DNA of 64,000 nt from CAWIXB01 sp963839955 (GTDB taxonomy: Bacteria; Actinomycetota; Actinomycetes; JACCUZ01). The stretch is taken from positions 2,480,001 to 2,544,000 of the forward strand of contig CAWIXB010000001.1 of assembly GCA_963839955.1 (NCBI GenBank), written 5' to 3'. The notes beneath the pieces were generated by a model. The model saw only the letters and a program-made list of their open reading frames with translations. It was not told where the DNA came from and searched no databases. The translations under genes were made by a program, and so were the position numbers. Shown in pieces: positions 25,222-32,558 of the stretch; within the stretch, counting starts at the first letter, position 1; the number at the start of each line of letters is the position of its first letter.

Positions 25222-27948
25222 TCACCGACTGTCGCTCCCTACCCCCGCAATCGCGGCCCGACCGGCCTCGAGCCGGGCAACCGGCACGCGGAACGGCGAG
25301 CAGGAGACATAGTCGAGCCCCACGTCGTGGAAGAAGTGCACGGAGTCGGGGTCGCCACCGTGCTCCCCGCAGACACCGAGCTTGAGGTCCGGCCGCGCAC
25401 GACGGCCCTCCTCCGAGGCGATGCGCACGAGGCGGCCCACGCCCTCGTTGTCGAGCGACTCGAACGGCGACACCCCGAAGATGCCGAGCTCGAGATAGCG
25501 CGAGAAGAACGCGGCCTCGACGTCGTCGCGGGAGAAACCCCAGCCCATCTGGGTAAGGTCGTTGGTGCCGAACGAGAAGAACTCCGCTGACTCGGCGATC
25601 TCCCCCGCGGTCAGCGCGGCGCGCGGCACTTCGATCATCGTGCCGACGAGCGCGTCGAGGTCCTGGCCGGTCTCGGCCTGCACGTCGGCGAGGATCTGGC
25701 GCGTCTCGTCGCGGATCACCTCGAATTCCTGCACGGCGCCGACCAGCGGCACCATGATCTCGACGTGCGGGTCCTTGCCCTCGGACTTGAGCTGCGCAGC
25801 CGCCTCGGCGATGGCCCTGACCTGCATCCCGAAGAGCCCGGGCACGACAAGGCCGAGCCGCACGCCGCGAAGCCCGAGCATCGGGTTGGCCTCGTGCAAC
25901 CGGCGTACGGCGTCGAGCAACGCCTTGTCGCGGTCGAGGTCGTCGGAGCCACCCTTCTTCGCCTTCTTGCCCGCCTCCCCCAGCGCGACCGCGACCGACA
26001 GGTCGGTGAGGTCGGGGAGGAACTCGTGCAGCGGCGGGTCGAGCAGACGCACCGTCACCGGAAGCCCGTCCATCGCGGTGAAGATGCCGACGAAGTCCTC
26101 GCGCTGCAGCGGCTCGAGGGCGTCGAGCGCGGCCTGCCGCTCCTCGTCCTCGTCGGCGAGGATCAGCCGCTCGACGTGCTTGCGCCGGTCGCCGAGGAAC
26201 ATGTGCTCGGTTCGGCACAAGCCGATGCCCTGTGCACCGAAGCGGCGGGCGCGCTCGGAGTCCTCGGGGGTATCCGAGTTCGCGCGGACGGCGAGCCGGC
26301 GTGCGCCGTCGGCGTGGGTGATGAGACGGTGCACGGCCTTCACGAGGTCGCCGGCTTCGTCGTCGGTGTTGGCCTCGGGATCGATCTCGCCCTCGAAGTA
26401 CTGCACCACCTGCGACGGCTTGACCGGCACCTCGCCGACGTAGACGGCGCCCGAGGTGCCGTCGATCGAGATGACGTCGCCCTCCTTGACGGTCGCTCCC
26501 TTGCGAGCGGTGAACTTGCGGCCCTTGAGGTCGACCTCGAGCTCCTCCGCGCCGCAGACGCACGTCTTCCCCATGCCGCGCGCGACGACGGCAGCGTGGG
26601 ACGTCTTGCCGCCGCGTGAGGTGAGGATGCCTTGCGCGGCGATCATGCCGTTGAGGTCGTCGGGGTTCGTCTCGCGCCGTACCAGGATGACCGCGTCGCC
26701 GGAGGCGGCCATCTCTTCCGCACGATCGGCGTCGAAGACGGCCTTGCCGACGGCGGCGCCGGGCGAGGCGTTCATGCCCTTGGCGATCTGCTCCTTCTCG
26801 GCCGACTCGTCGAAGCGCGGGAACATCAGCTGCGCGAGCTGGTCGCCGGTCACCCGGTCGAGCGCCTCGTCCATGGTGATGAGGCCCTGGTCGACGAGCT
26901 GGCACGCGATGCGGAACGCCGCGCCCGCGGTCCGCTTGCCGATGCGCGTCTGCAGCATCCACAGCTTCTTGCGCTCGATGGTGAACTCGATGTCGCAGAG
27001 GTCGCGGTAGTGGTTCTCGAGCGTCGCCATGATCTCGAGCAGCTCGTCGTATGCCGGCTTGTCGAGCCTCTCGAGATCCTGCAACGGCAGCGTGTTGCGG
27101 ATCCCGGCCACGACGTCCTCGCCCTGCGCGTTCTGCAGGTAGTCGCCGTAGATGCCCTGCTGCCCCGAGCCCGGGTCGCGGGTGAACGCGACGCCGGTGC
27201 CAGAGTCCATGCCGAGGTTGCCGAAGACCATCGCAACGATGTTCACCGCGGTGCCGAGGTCGGACGGGATGCGCTCCTGACGGCGGTAGAGAACCGCGCG
27301 CGGCGCGTTCCACGAGTCGAACACCGCGCGTACGGCGAGGTCCATCTGCTCGCGCGGGTCGGTCGGGAAGTCGCGGCCGGACTGGTCGCGCACGATGCCC
27401 TTGAACGTGTCGACCAGGGCGCGGAGGTCGTCCTCCTCCAGGTCGAGGTCGAGCTCGGTCTTCCTCTTCTCCTTCGCCTTCTCGAGCGCCTCCTCGAAGT
27501 GCTCGCCGTCGATGCCCAGCACTGTCTTGCCGAACATCTGGATGAGCCGGCGGTAGGAGTCCCACGCGAACCGGCCGCTCTCGGCCTGCTTGGCGAGACC
27601 CTGCACGGACTCGTCGTTGAGCCCGACGTTCAGAACCGTCTCCATCATCCCGGGCATCGAGAACTTGGCACCGGAGCGCACCGACACGAGCAGCGGGTCG
27701 TCGGGCTGGCCGAGCCTGCGGCCCATCTCCTTCTCCAGCGCGTCGAGGTGCTCGCTCACCTCCTCGCGGAGGTCGCTCGGCTCGTCGCCGGTGTCCAGGT
27801 AGACCTTGCAGGCCTCGGTGGTGATCGTGAAGCCGGGCGGCACGGGCAGGCCGAGATTGGTCATCTCGGCGAGGTTCGCGCCCTTGCCCCCGAGCAGGTC
27901 CTTCTGGTCCTTGTTGCCCTCGGAGAAGGCGTAGACGTACTTCGACAC
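25222..27948 (-). CDS. ppdK: Pyruvate, phosphate dikinase
   Basis: A 908-residue enzyme that interconverts pyruvate, ATP and phosphate with PEP, AMP and pyrophosphate. The N-terminal ATP-grasp domain (1-350) has GGKGANLAEMTNLGLPVPPGF, SVRSGAKFSMPGMMETVLN and GTGVAFTRDP. The swivelling phosphohistidine domain holds His451 in TSRGGKTSHAAVVAR. The C-terminal PEP/pyruvate TIM barrel ends with SFGTNDLTQMGWGFSRDD and the catalytic cysteine in GVCGEHGGDP. Length is normal. The start is GTG at 27948. It could serve gluconeogenesis or pyrophosphate-dependent PEP formation, and is probably co-transcribed with the DUF218 gene. Confidence 0.97.
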   Translation of the reverse strand: MSKYVYAFSEGNKDQKDLLGGKGANLAEMTNLGLPVPPGFTITTEACKVYLDTGDEPSDLREEVSEHLDALEKEMGRRLGQPDDPLLVSVRSGAKFSMPGMMETVLNVGLNDESVQGLAKQAESGRFAWDSYRRLIQMFGKTVLGIDGEHFEEALEKAKEKRKTELDLDLEEDDLRALVDTFKGIVRDQSGRDFPTDPREQMDLAVRAVFDSWNAPRAVLYRRQERIPSDLGTAVNIVAMVFGNLGMDSGTGVAFTRDPGSGQQGIYGDYLQNAQGEDVVAGIRNTLPLQDLERLDKPAYDELLEIMATLENHYRDLCDIEFTIERKKLWMLQTRIGKRTAGAAFRIACQLVDQGLITMDEALDRVTGDQLAQLMFPRFDESAEKEQIAKGMNASPGAAVGKAVFDADRAEEMAASGDAVILVRRETNPDDLNGMIAAQGILTSRGGKTSHAAVVARGMGKTCVCGAEELEVDLKGRKFTARKGATVKEGDVISIDGTSGAVYVGEVPVKPSQVVQYFEGEIDPEANTDDEAGDLVKAVHRLITHADGARRLAVRANSDTPEDSERARRFGAQGIGLCRTEHMFLGDRRKHVERLILADEDEERQAALDALEPLQREDFVGIFTAMDGLPVTVRLLDPPLHEFLPDLTDLSVAVALGEAGKKAKKGGSDDLDRDKALLDAVRRLHEANPMLGLRGVRLGLVVPGLFGMQVRAIAEAAAQLKSEGKDPHVEIMVPLVGAVQEFEVIRDETRQILADVQAETGQDLDALVGTMIEVPRAALTAGEIAESAEFFSFGTNDLTQMGWGFSRDDVEAAFFSRYLELGIFGVSPFESLDNEGVGRLVRIASEEGRRARPDLKLGVCGEHGGDPDSVHFFHDVGLDYVSCSPFRVPVARLEAGRAAIAGVGSDSR

Positions 27949-28050
27949 GGTTCCAGCAACTCCTCGCGTCGGTTGTCGGAGCTCAGGCTCGGAGCCTACC
28001 CATCCCCACCTGGGCGCCGAACCGCCATACCGAGCACCACGCCGCGACGG

Positions 28051-29202
28051 CTAGGTCTGCGGATCCCCCAGGTAGGCCCGCGCCATCCTCGTGACGAGCT
28101 GGTGCACGGCGTCCTCGCCGGGGCCGAGCGGGCCGGGCCGGAAGTGCGGAGAGGTGAGACCGCGCTGCACCGACTCGCAGGCCGACCAGTCCTGCCGGTT
28201 CGTGCGGTCCCAGAAGTCCACAGCGTACGCCGGGTCGAGCGCCGCGTCGGGGAACAGCCACGAGCACTGCACCCGGGTGCGGTCCGGCGCGAGCGGCGTG
28301 AGCAGGTGGGTCAGCACGTAGTCGGGGTGCAGCGACACCAGCAGGTTGGGCAGCAGGCCGAGGTAGATCACCCGGCGCGGGTCGGCGCCCTCGATCGCCC
28401 GCCCGCGGCTGACGCCGTCCAGCGACATCGTCTCGACGCCGTCGCCGAGGTCCATCACACCGCCGACCCAGTCGCCGGGCAGGTCGTAGTTGGTGCCGCT
28501 CGTCGGCGGGCTGACCCGGCAGAGCTCGGGATGGATCTGCGGGCAGTGGTAGCACTCGTGGTAGTTCTCGGTGACGACCTTCCAGTTGGCGCTGACCTCG
28601 TAGTCGTGGGACCCGACGGGCACCAGCCGCTCCGGCGCGTAGGGCTCGACCAGGCGGACCATCGCGCCGAGGTGCTCGTCGAACGACGGGCCGTCGGCGG
28701 TGGCGTTGACGAACACCCAGCCCTGCCAGACCGTCAGCGGCAGCTCGACGAGCCCGTGCGCCGCAGGGTCGAAGGTGACGACGTCGGCGAAGTCGGGTGA
28801 AGCGATCAGCGATCCGTCGAGCGCGTAGCTCCACGCGTGGTAGGGGCAGACGACGGCGCGTCGCTGGGAAAGCCCGCCGTCGGGCAGCAGCTCGTGGCCG
28901 CGGTGCCGGCAGGTGTTGGCGAAGGCGGCCGGGTGGGCGGCGGCACCAGTCCAGGTGAGCAGCACCGGCACGTCACCCGCGGTGACCGCTGCCTGGGTCG
29001 CGCCAGGTGGACGCAGCTCTTCCTCCCGCCCGAGACAGACCCAGGTCCCGGCGAACAAGTGCCGCCGCTCCCAGGCGAGCACGGCGGGCTCGGTGTAGGC
29101 GTCGGCCGGGAGCATGGTGCCCTCGCCGAAGGGCAGCAGGGCTGACTCGAGCCCGGCGCGCGAAACGGGAGCCGGTGGGCTCGTGTGCGCCGTCGTCGTC
29201 AT
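28051..29202 (-). CDS. Rieske non-heme iron oxygenase, alpha subunit family
   Basis: A 383-residue ring-hydroxylating-oxygenase-type protein. The Rieske [2Fe-2S] cluster ligands are Cys98 and His100 (CRHRGHE) and Cys119 and His122 (CPYHAW). The catalytic domain has the mononuclear iron motif NWKVVTENYHECYHCPQIHPEL. The substrate is unknown; related proteins demethylate or hydroxylate small amines as well as aromatics. The ATG at 29202 overlaps the flavoprotein stop as ATGA, so the two are made together. No ferredoxin or reductase gene is adjacent. An apparently longer frame upstream reads through the neighbouring gene in a different frame and is not real. Confidence 0.9.
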   Translation of the reverse strand: MTTTAHTSPPAPVSRAGLESALLPFGEGTMLPADAYTEPAVLAWERRHLFAGTWVCLGREEELRPPGATQAAVTAGDVPVLLTWTGAAAHPAAFANTCRHRGHELLPDGGLSQRRAVVCPYHAWSYALDGSLIASPDFADVVTFDPAAHGLVELPLTVWQGWVFVNATADGPSFDEHLGAMVRLVEPYAPERLVPVGSHDYEVSANWKVVTENYHECYHCPQIHPELCRVSPPTSGTNYDLPGDWVGGVMDLGDGVETMSLDGVSRGRAIEGADPRRVIYLGLLPNLLVSLHPDYVLTHLLTPLAPDRTRVQCSWLFPDAALDPAYAVDFWDRTNRQDWSACESVQRGLTSPHFRPGPLGPGEDAVHQLVTRMARAYLGDPQT

Positions 29203-30818
29203 CGTCGCGTCCAGCGGGAGCGGAGTCGGGCCTTGCGCAGGTCGGCGAGCACCTGCCGCACCGCGTTGCGGCCAGGGATGCCGGTGACGCCACCTCCGCC
29301 ATGCGTCGCGGAACCGGCCTGGTAGAGGCCGCGCACCGGCGTACGCAGGTCGGCGTATCCCGCCGCCGGGCGCGCGTGGAAGAGCTGGGACGCCGAGAGC
29401 TCGCCGTGGAAGATGTTGCCGCCGATGAGGCCGTACTCCGTCTCCATCTCGTGCGGGCCGATGACCTGTCGGTGCAGCACCGAGTCGGTGAAGCCCGGCG
29501 CCACGTCGTCGAAGCGCGCGACCACCCGGTCGGCGTACGCCTCGAGGTCGTCGGTGTGCGGTTGCCCCGACCACTCGTGCGGCACCCACTGGGTGAACAT
29601 CGACACGATGTGGTGGCCCTCGGGGGCGAGCGAGTCGTCGAAGACCGAGGGGATGCAGATGTCGGCGAACGGCCGCGCCGACGCACGCCCGGCCACCGCG
29701 TCCTGGAACGCGTCCTCGACCTCGTCGAGCGACTCTGCGAACACGATCGTGCCGCCGTGCACCTCCGGGTCGAAGCCCGGCTTGCTGGCGAACTCGGGCA
29801 GCCGGTCGACCGCGAGGTTGACCTTCACGACTCCGCTTCGGCTGCGCCAGCGCTCGATGTCGCTGACGAAGTCTGGGGGCAGCGCGGCGCGGTCGAGCAG
29901 GCGGAGGAACGAGATCGCCGGGTGTGCCGTCGTGACGACGGTGGGCGCGCTGATCTCCTGGCCGTCGCCAAGGACGACACCGGCGACCGCGCCGTCCTTG
30001 GTGGTGATGTGCTCCACCGACGTCGAAGTGCGGACCTCGACGCCGAACCCGCGAGCCGCGGAGGCGATCGCGTCGGTCACCGCGCCCATGCCGCCGCGCG
30101 GGAAGCCCCACGCACCCACGCGTCCGTCGCCGAGCTCGCCGATGTGGTGATGAGCCATGAGGTACGCCGTGCCGGGCGAGAGTGGCCCGGCCCACGCACC
30201 GATGACACCGCTGACCGAAAGGACGCCCTTCATCGCGTCGGAGGTGAAGAAGTCGTCGAGCAGGTCGGAGATGCTCATCGTGAACAGCCGCGTCGCCTCG
30301 ACCGCACGCCGGGTGTCGAGTCCGCGCAGCCGGCGGAGCAGTCCGAGCTGGGCTCGCACGTCGGCGGCGCGTCGCGATCCCAGCTTGGGAGGGACGCTGT
30401 CGAGCAGTGGTCCGAGCACCTGTGCGAGGTCCTTGATCCACACGTCCCACCGGTCGATCGCGAGCGCGTCCTTGTCGGAGAACTTCGCGATCTGCTCGCG
30501 ACGGCGCGCGTTGTCGTCGGGCAGCTGCAGGTAGCGGCCGTCGGTGTGCGGCGCGAAGTAGGGCCCTTGCGGATAGACGTGGTAGCCGTGCCGGTCGAGA
30601 CCGAGGTCGCGCACCAGTCCCGGCGGCAGCAGGCTCACGACGTACGACAGCGACGTCACGCGGTAGTCGGGGCCGAAAGGTCGCTCGGTGACGGCGGCGC
30701 CACCGACGATTGGGCGCGTCTCGCAGACCAGCGTGCGGAGGCCGGCCTTGGCGAGGTACGCCGAGGCCACGAGCCCGTTGTGGCCGCCCCCGACCACGAT
30801 CGCGTCGTACTGCGACAC
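29199..30818 (-). CDS. PYROXD2/phytoene desaturase-like FAD-dependent oxidoreductase
   Basis: A 539-residue flavoprotein. The N-terminal dinucleotide-binding fold is YDAIVVGGGHNGLVASAYLAKAGL, followed by the VGGAAVTERPFGPDYRVTSLSYVVSLL stretch of the PYROXD2 group. The C-terminal FAD closure is GLYQAGSATHGGGGVTGIPGRNAV. The family includes carotenoid desaturases, but this subgroup has no assigned bacterial reaction. GTG at 30818 has GGGAG five bases upstream and places the GxGxxG motif at the N-terminus. Translational coupling to the Rieske protein suggests sequential or joint oxidation of one substrate. No phytoene synthase is nearby, so a carotenoid role is unlikely. Confidence 0.87.
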   Translation of the reverse strand: MSQYDAIVVGGGHNGLVASAYLAKAGLRTLVCETRPIVGGAAVTERPFGPDYRVTSLSYVVSLLPPGLVRDLGLDRHGYHVYPQGPYFAPHTDGRYLQLPDDNARRREQIAKFSDKDALAIDRWDVWIKDLAQVLGPLLDSVPPKLGSRRAADVRAQLGLLRRLRGLDTRRAVEATRLFTMSISDLLDDFFTSDAMKGVLSVSGVIGAWAGPLSPGTAYLMAHHHIGELGDGRVGAWGFPRGGMGAVTDAIASAARGFGVEVRTSTSVEHITTKDGAVAGVVLGDGQEISAPTVVTTAHPAISFLRLLDRAALPPDFVSDIERWRSRSGVVKVNLAVDRLPEFASKPGFDPEVHGGTIVFAESLDEVEDAFQDAVAGRASARPFADICIPSVFDDSLAPEGHHIVSMFTQWVPHEWSGQPHTDDLEAYADRVVARFDDVAPGFTDSVLHRQVIGPHEMETEYGLIGGNIFHGELSASQLFHARPAAGYADLRTPVRGLYQAGSATHGGGGVTGIPGRNAVRQVLADLRKARLRSRWTRR

Positions 30819-30868
30819 ACCACTCCCTTCGACGGCCGATCTCGCCAGCCTGCCACGCGCGATGCGCC

Positions 30869-31525
30869 ATGCTGACGGGCATGCGGTCCGAGCGCACCCG
30901 GACTCCCCCATCCGCCGCTGAGACGGCGGGGTGGGGGTTGGTCTCGTCGGTAGCGGCGCCGGTGCTGCTCATCGGTGGGTTCACGGTGGCCGCGGGGCTG
31001 CAGCCGGGTGATTTCGACCAGGCGCGCGAGACGATCAGCGCGCTCGCGGCCCACGGCGCCGAGAACCGGCTCGTGATGACCACCGCCCTCGTGGGACTCG
31101 GGGTGAGCCATGTCGTGACGGCGCTGGCACTGCGCCCGGTCGCGACTGCCGGTCGCGTCATGCTCGCAGTCGGGGGCGCCGCGACGGTGTGCGTGGCCGC
31201 CTTCCCGCTGCCCGCGGACGACAGCGGCTCGGCGGCCCACACGGCCGCTGCTCTGGTGTCGTTCCTCGCGCTTGCGGCTTGGCCCGCGGCCCATGCCGTG
31301 CAGTCGGAGCTCGTTTGGGTGCCGGACCCGGCCTCGCAGCCAGCGGTGCTCCGACCCGTTGTCTGCGCTGCGGCGGCCGCGGTGTTGCTCGGCCTGGTCG
31401 GCTGGTTCGGCGCCGAGCTCGCGGGCGACACCGACCAGGTCGGGCTCAGCGAACGTGTCGCCGCAGGTGCGCAGGCGCTGTGGCCGCTCGCGGTGGTCGT
31501 CGGCAGTCGACGCTGGCGCCGCTAG
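30869..31525 (+). CDS. DUF998 family membrane protein
   Basis: A 218-residue integral membrane protein with about six hydrophobic helices. The GFTVAAGLQPGDFDQARETISALAAHG segment after the first helix is the DUF998 signature. Function is unknown. ATG at 30869 is used, with a second in-frame ATG at 30881; neither has a clear ribosome binding site. Its stop shares a CTAG with the stop of the convergent C2HC mini-protein gene. Confidence 0.8.
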   Translation: MLTGMRSERTRTPPSAAETAGWGLVSSVAAPVLLIGGFTVAAGLQPGDFDQARETISALAAHGAENRLVMTTALVGLGVSHVVTALALRPVATAGRVMLAVGGAATVCVAAFPLPADDSGSAAHTAAALVSFLALAAWPAAHAVQSELVWVPDPASQPAVLRPVVCAAAAAVLLGLVGWFGAELAGDTDQVGLSERVAAGAQALWPLAVVVGSRRWRR

Positions 31526-31695
31526 TGCGCGCCCCCGCTAGCGCCTGAGCAACCCTTGCGATGCTCCGGCAGGAGGGCGTTGCACTCGCTGCATCGCGCG
31601 CCCGTCGGCTCGGGAGGGCTGTCCGTCGCCTGCACATCCGGTGGGAACAGCTCAGCCTTGGTCTCAGCCTTGGTCTCAGCCTTGGTCGTGGTCAT
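31522..31695 (-). CDS. 57-aa C2HC mini-protein (second of a pair)
   Basis: A small soluble protein beginning MTTTKAETKAETKAELF, with a compact cysteine/histidine motif at Cys35, Cys38, His45 and Cys49 (RCSECNALLPEHRKGC). The spacing C-x2-C-x6-H-x3-C suggests one zinc ion in a zinc-knuckle-like fold. GGAGGTGACG sits directly before the ATG, a strong ribosome binding site. It overlaps the upstream mini-protein gene by 20 bp. The two proteins share the motif, so they are probably paralogues. Family and function are unknown to me. Confidence 0.7.
   Translation of the reverse strand: MTTTKAETKAETKAELFPPDVQATDSPPEPTGARCSECNALLPEHRKGCSGASGGAH
31651..31686. repeat. Three perfect 12-bp tandem repeats at the mini-protein overlap
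   Basis: CTCAGCCTTGGT occurs three times in a row at 31651-31662, 31663-31674 and 31675-31686. On the minus strand the repeats encode the KAET units near the N-terminus of the second mini-protein. The stop codon of the first mini-protein lies in the same array, read in another frame. Confidence 0.95.
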
Positions 31696-31849
31696 CGTCA
31701 CCTCCGGTGGGCGGGTCAGCAGCGGGTGCAGAGTCGCCGGACGACGACTCCCGCGGCTCCTTGCCGGGACAGTTCGCGCGGTGCCGAGGCAGTATCGCCT
31801 CGCACACGTCGCAACGTTCGGCGAGCTTGTAGGGCGCATAGGGACTCAT
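31676..31849 (-). CDS. 57-aa C2HC mini-protein (first of a pair)
   Basis: A small protein beginning MSPYAPYKLAERCDVCEA. Cys13, Cys16, His23 and Cys27 (RCDVCEAILPRHRANC) give the same C-x2-C-x6-H-x3-C spacing as its neighbour, and the surrounding residues match closely (RC..C.A.LP.HR..C). The tail is acidic and disordered (GGDDDHDQG). The ATG overlaps the stop of the upstream membrane-protein gene as ATGA, so translation is coupled. Zinc binding is inferred. No family is recognised. Confidence 0.7.
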   Translation of the reverse strand: MSPYAPYKLAERCDVCEAILPRHRANCPGKEPRESSSGDSAPAADPPTGGDDDHDQG

Positions 31850-32490
31850 GCGCGTGGCGCCGTCCACGCGGCAAGGCGGCGCAGCCACCCCGGCCCGCGC
31901 TTGCCTCCGTTGTGCACCAGCACGCCCCACGCCACTTCCGCGGCGGCCGCCAGGTAGGCGACCACGCAGGCCACCCAGCGCAACAACTCCTGGTCGGCAT
32001 CGCCGTTCGGGATGACCACGGTGCCCAGTGCGGTAAGCAGGAGAACGATGCCCCCGCTGTAGCTGGCCCTGGCTCTGGCGGCGTGGATGTCGTAGACCCG
32101 TGTCTGCCGCGCCATCTCCTCGACGTAGTAGCCGCGGGCGTCGTCTGTCTTGTCGTCGGCGTCGTCGAACCACGTGCGGTAGTCCTCGGGGGTCACATGG
32201 TGCTGGCGAGCCCACGCGCCGAACTGCACACATCCCACCAGGCTGATGGTTGCGAGCACCGCGGCAAACAGGGCGATCCCGGGCTGCGCGACGTCCCCCG
32301 GATCGGCGCTCACCACGATGCCGGCCAGGGTGACACTGAAGCCTGCCAGAAGCGGAGCGGCGATCGACGTCGCTGCGTCCAGCGCGGCCGCCGCGCCGAG
32401 GTCGCCCGGCGGGCGCCACGTCACACGCAGCGTCGTCGGGGCCGGGTCGTGTCCGGTCGGGCCACCGGCGTCCTGCCGTACGTCGGTCAT
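31846..32490 (-). CDS. Four-helix integral membrane protein of unknown function
   Basis: A 214-residue protein with two helix pairs: APLLAGFSVTLAGIVVSA and GIALFAAVLATISLVGCVQFGAWA, then GGIVLLLTALGTVVIP and LLRWVACVVAYLAAAAEVAWGVLV. Between the pairs lies a charged loop of about 60 residues (RQHHVTPEDYRTWFDDADDK ... RVYDIHAARARASY). I recall similar uncharacterised proteins in Streptomyces sharing the WRPPGDLxAAAALDAATSIAAPLLAGF opening, but no function. It heads a three-gene unit with the two C2HC mini-proteins. A sensor, channel or effector-anchor role is possible but not shown. Confidence 0.75.
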   Translation of the reverse strand: MTDVRQDAGGPTGHDPAPTTLRVTWRPPGDLGAAAALDAATSIAAPLLAGFSVTLAGIVVSADPGDVAQPGIALFAAVLATISLVGCVQFGAWARQHHVTPEDYRTWFDDADDKTDDARGYYVEEMARQTRVYDIHAARARASYSGGIVLLLTALGTVVIPNGDADQELLRWVACVVAYLAAAAEVAWGVLVHNGGKRGPGWLRRLAAWTAPRA

Positions 32491-32558
32491 GCTTTCAAGA
32501 TGCCACCGACATTCAAGGTCGACCAGTGTCAGTTTCCATACCCCACGCGCAGGTTGAC

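Noticed and set aside
25211..27565. 784-aa open frame overlapping ppdK in another frame
   Set aside because: Arg/Gly/Pro-rich translation typical of a GC-rich shadow; ppdK in the true frame has all family motifs.
26632..28800. 722-aa plus-strand frame opposite ppdK and the Rieske gene
   Set aside because: Crosses two real genes and an intergenic gap; composition is that of an antisense shadow.
28051..31431. Single 1126-aa open frame covering the Rieske gene and the flavoprotein region
   Set aside because: Only the last 383 residues are real; upstream the frame is a shadow of the flavoprotein gene, which has its own motifs.
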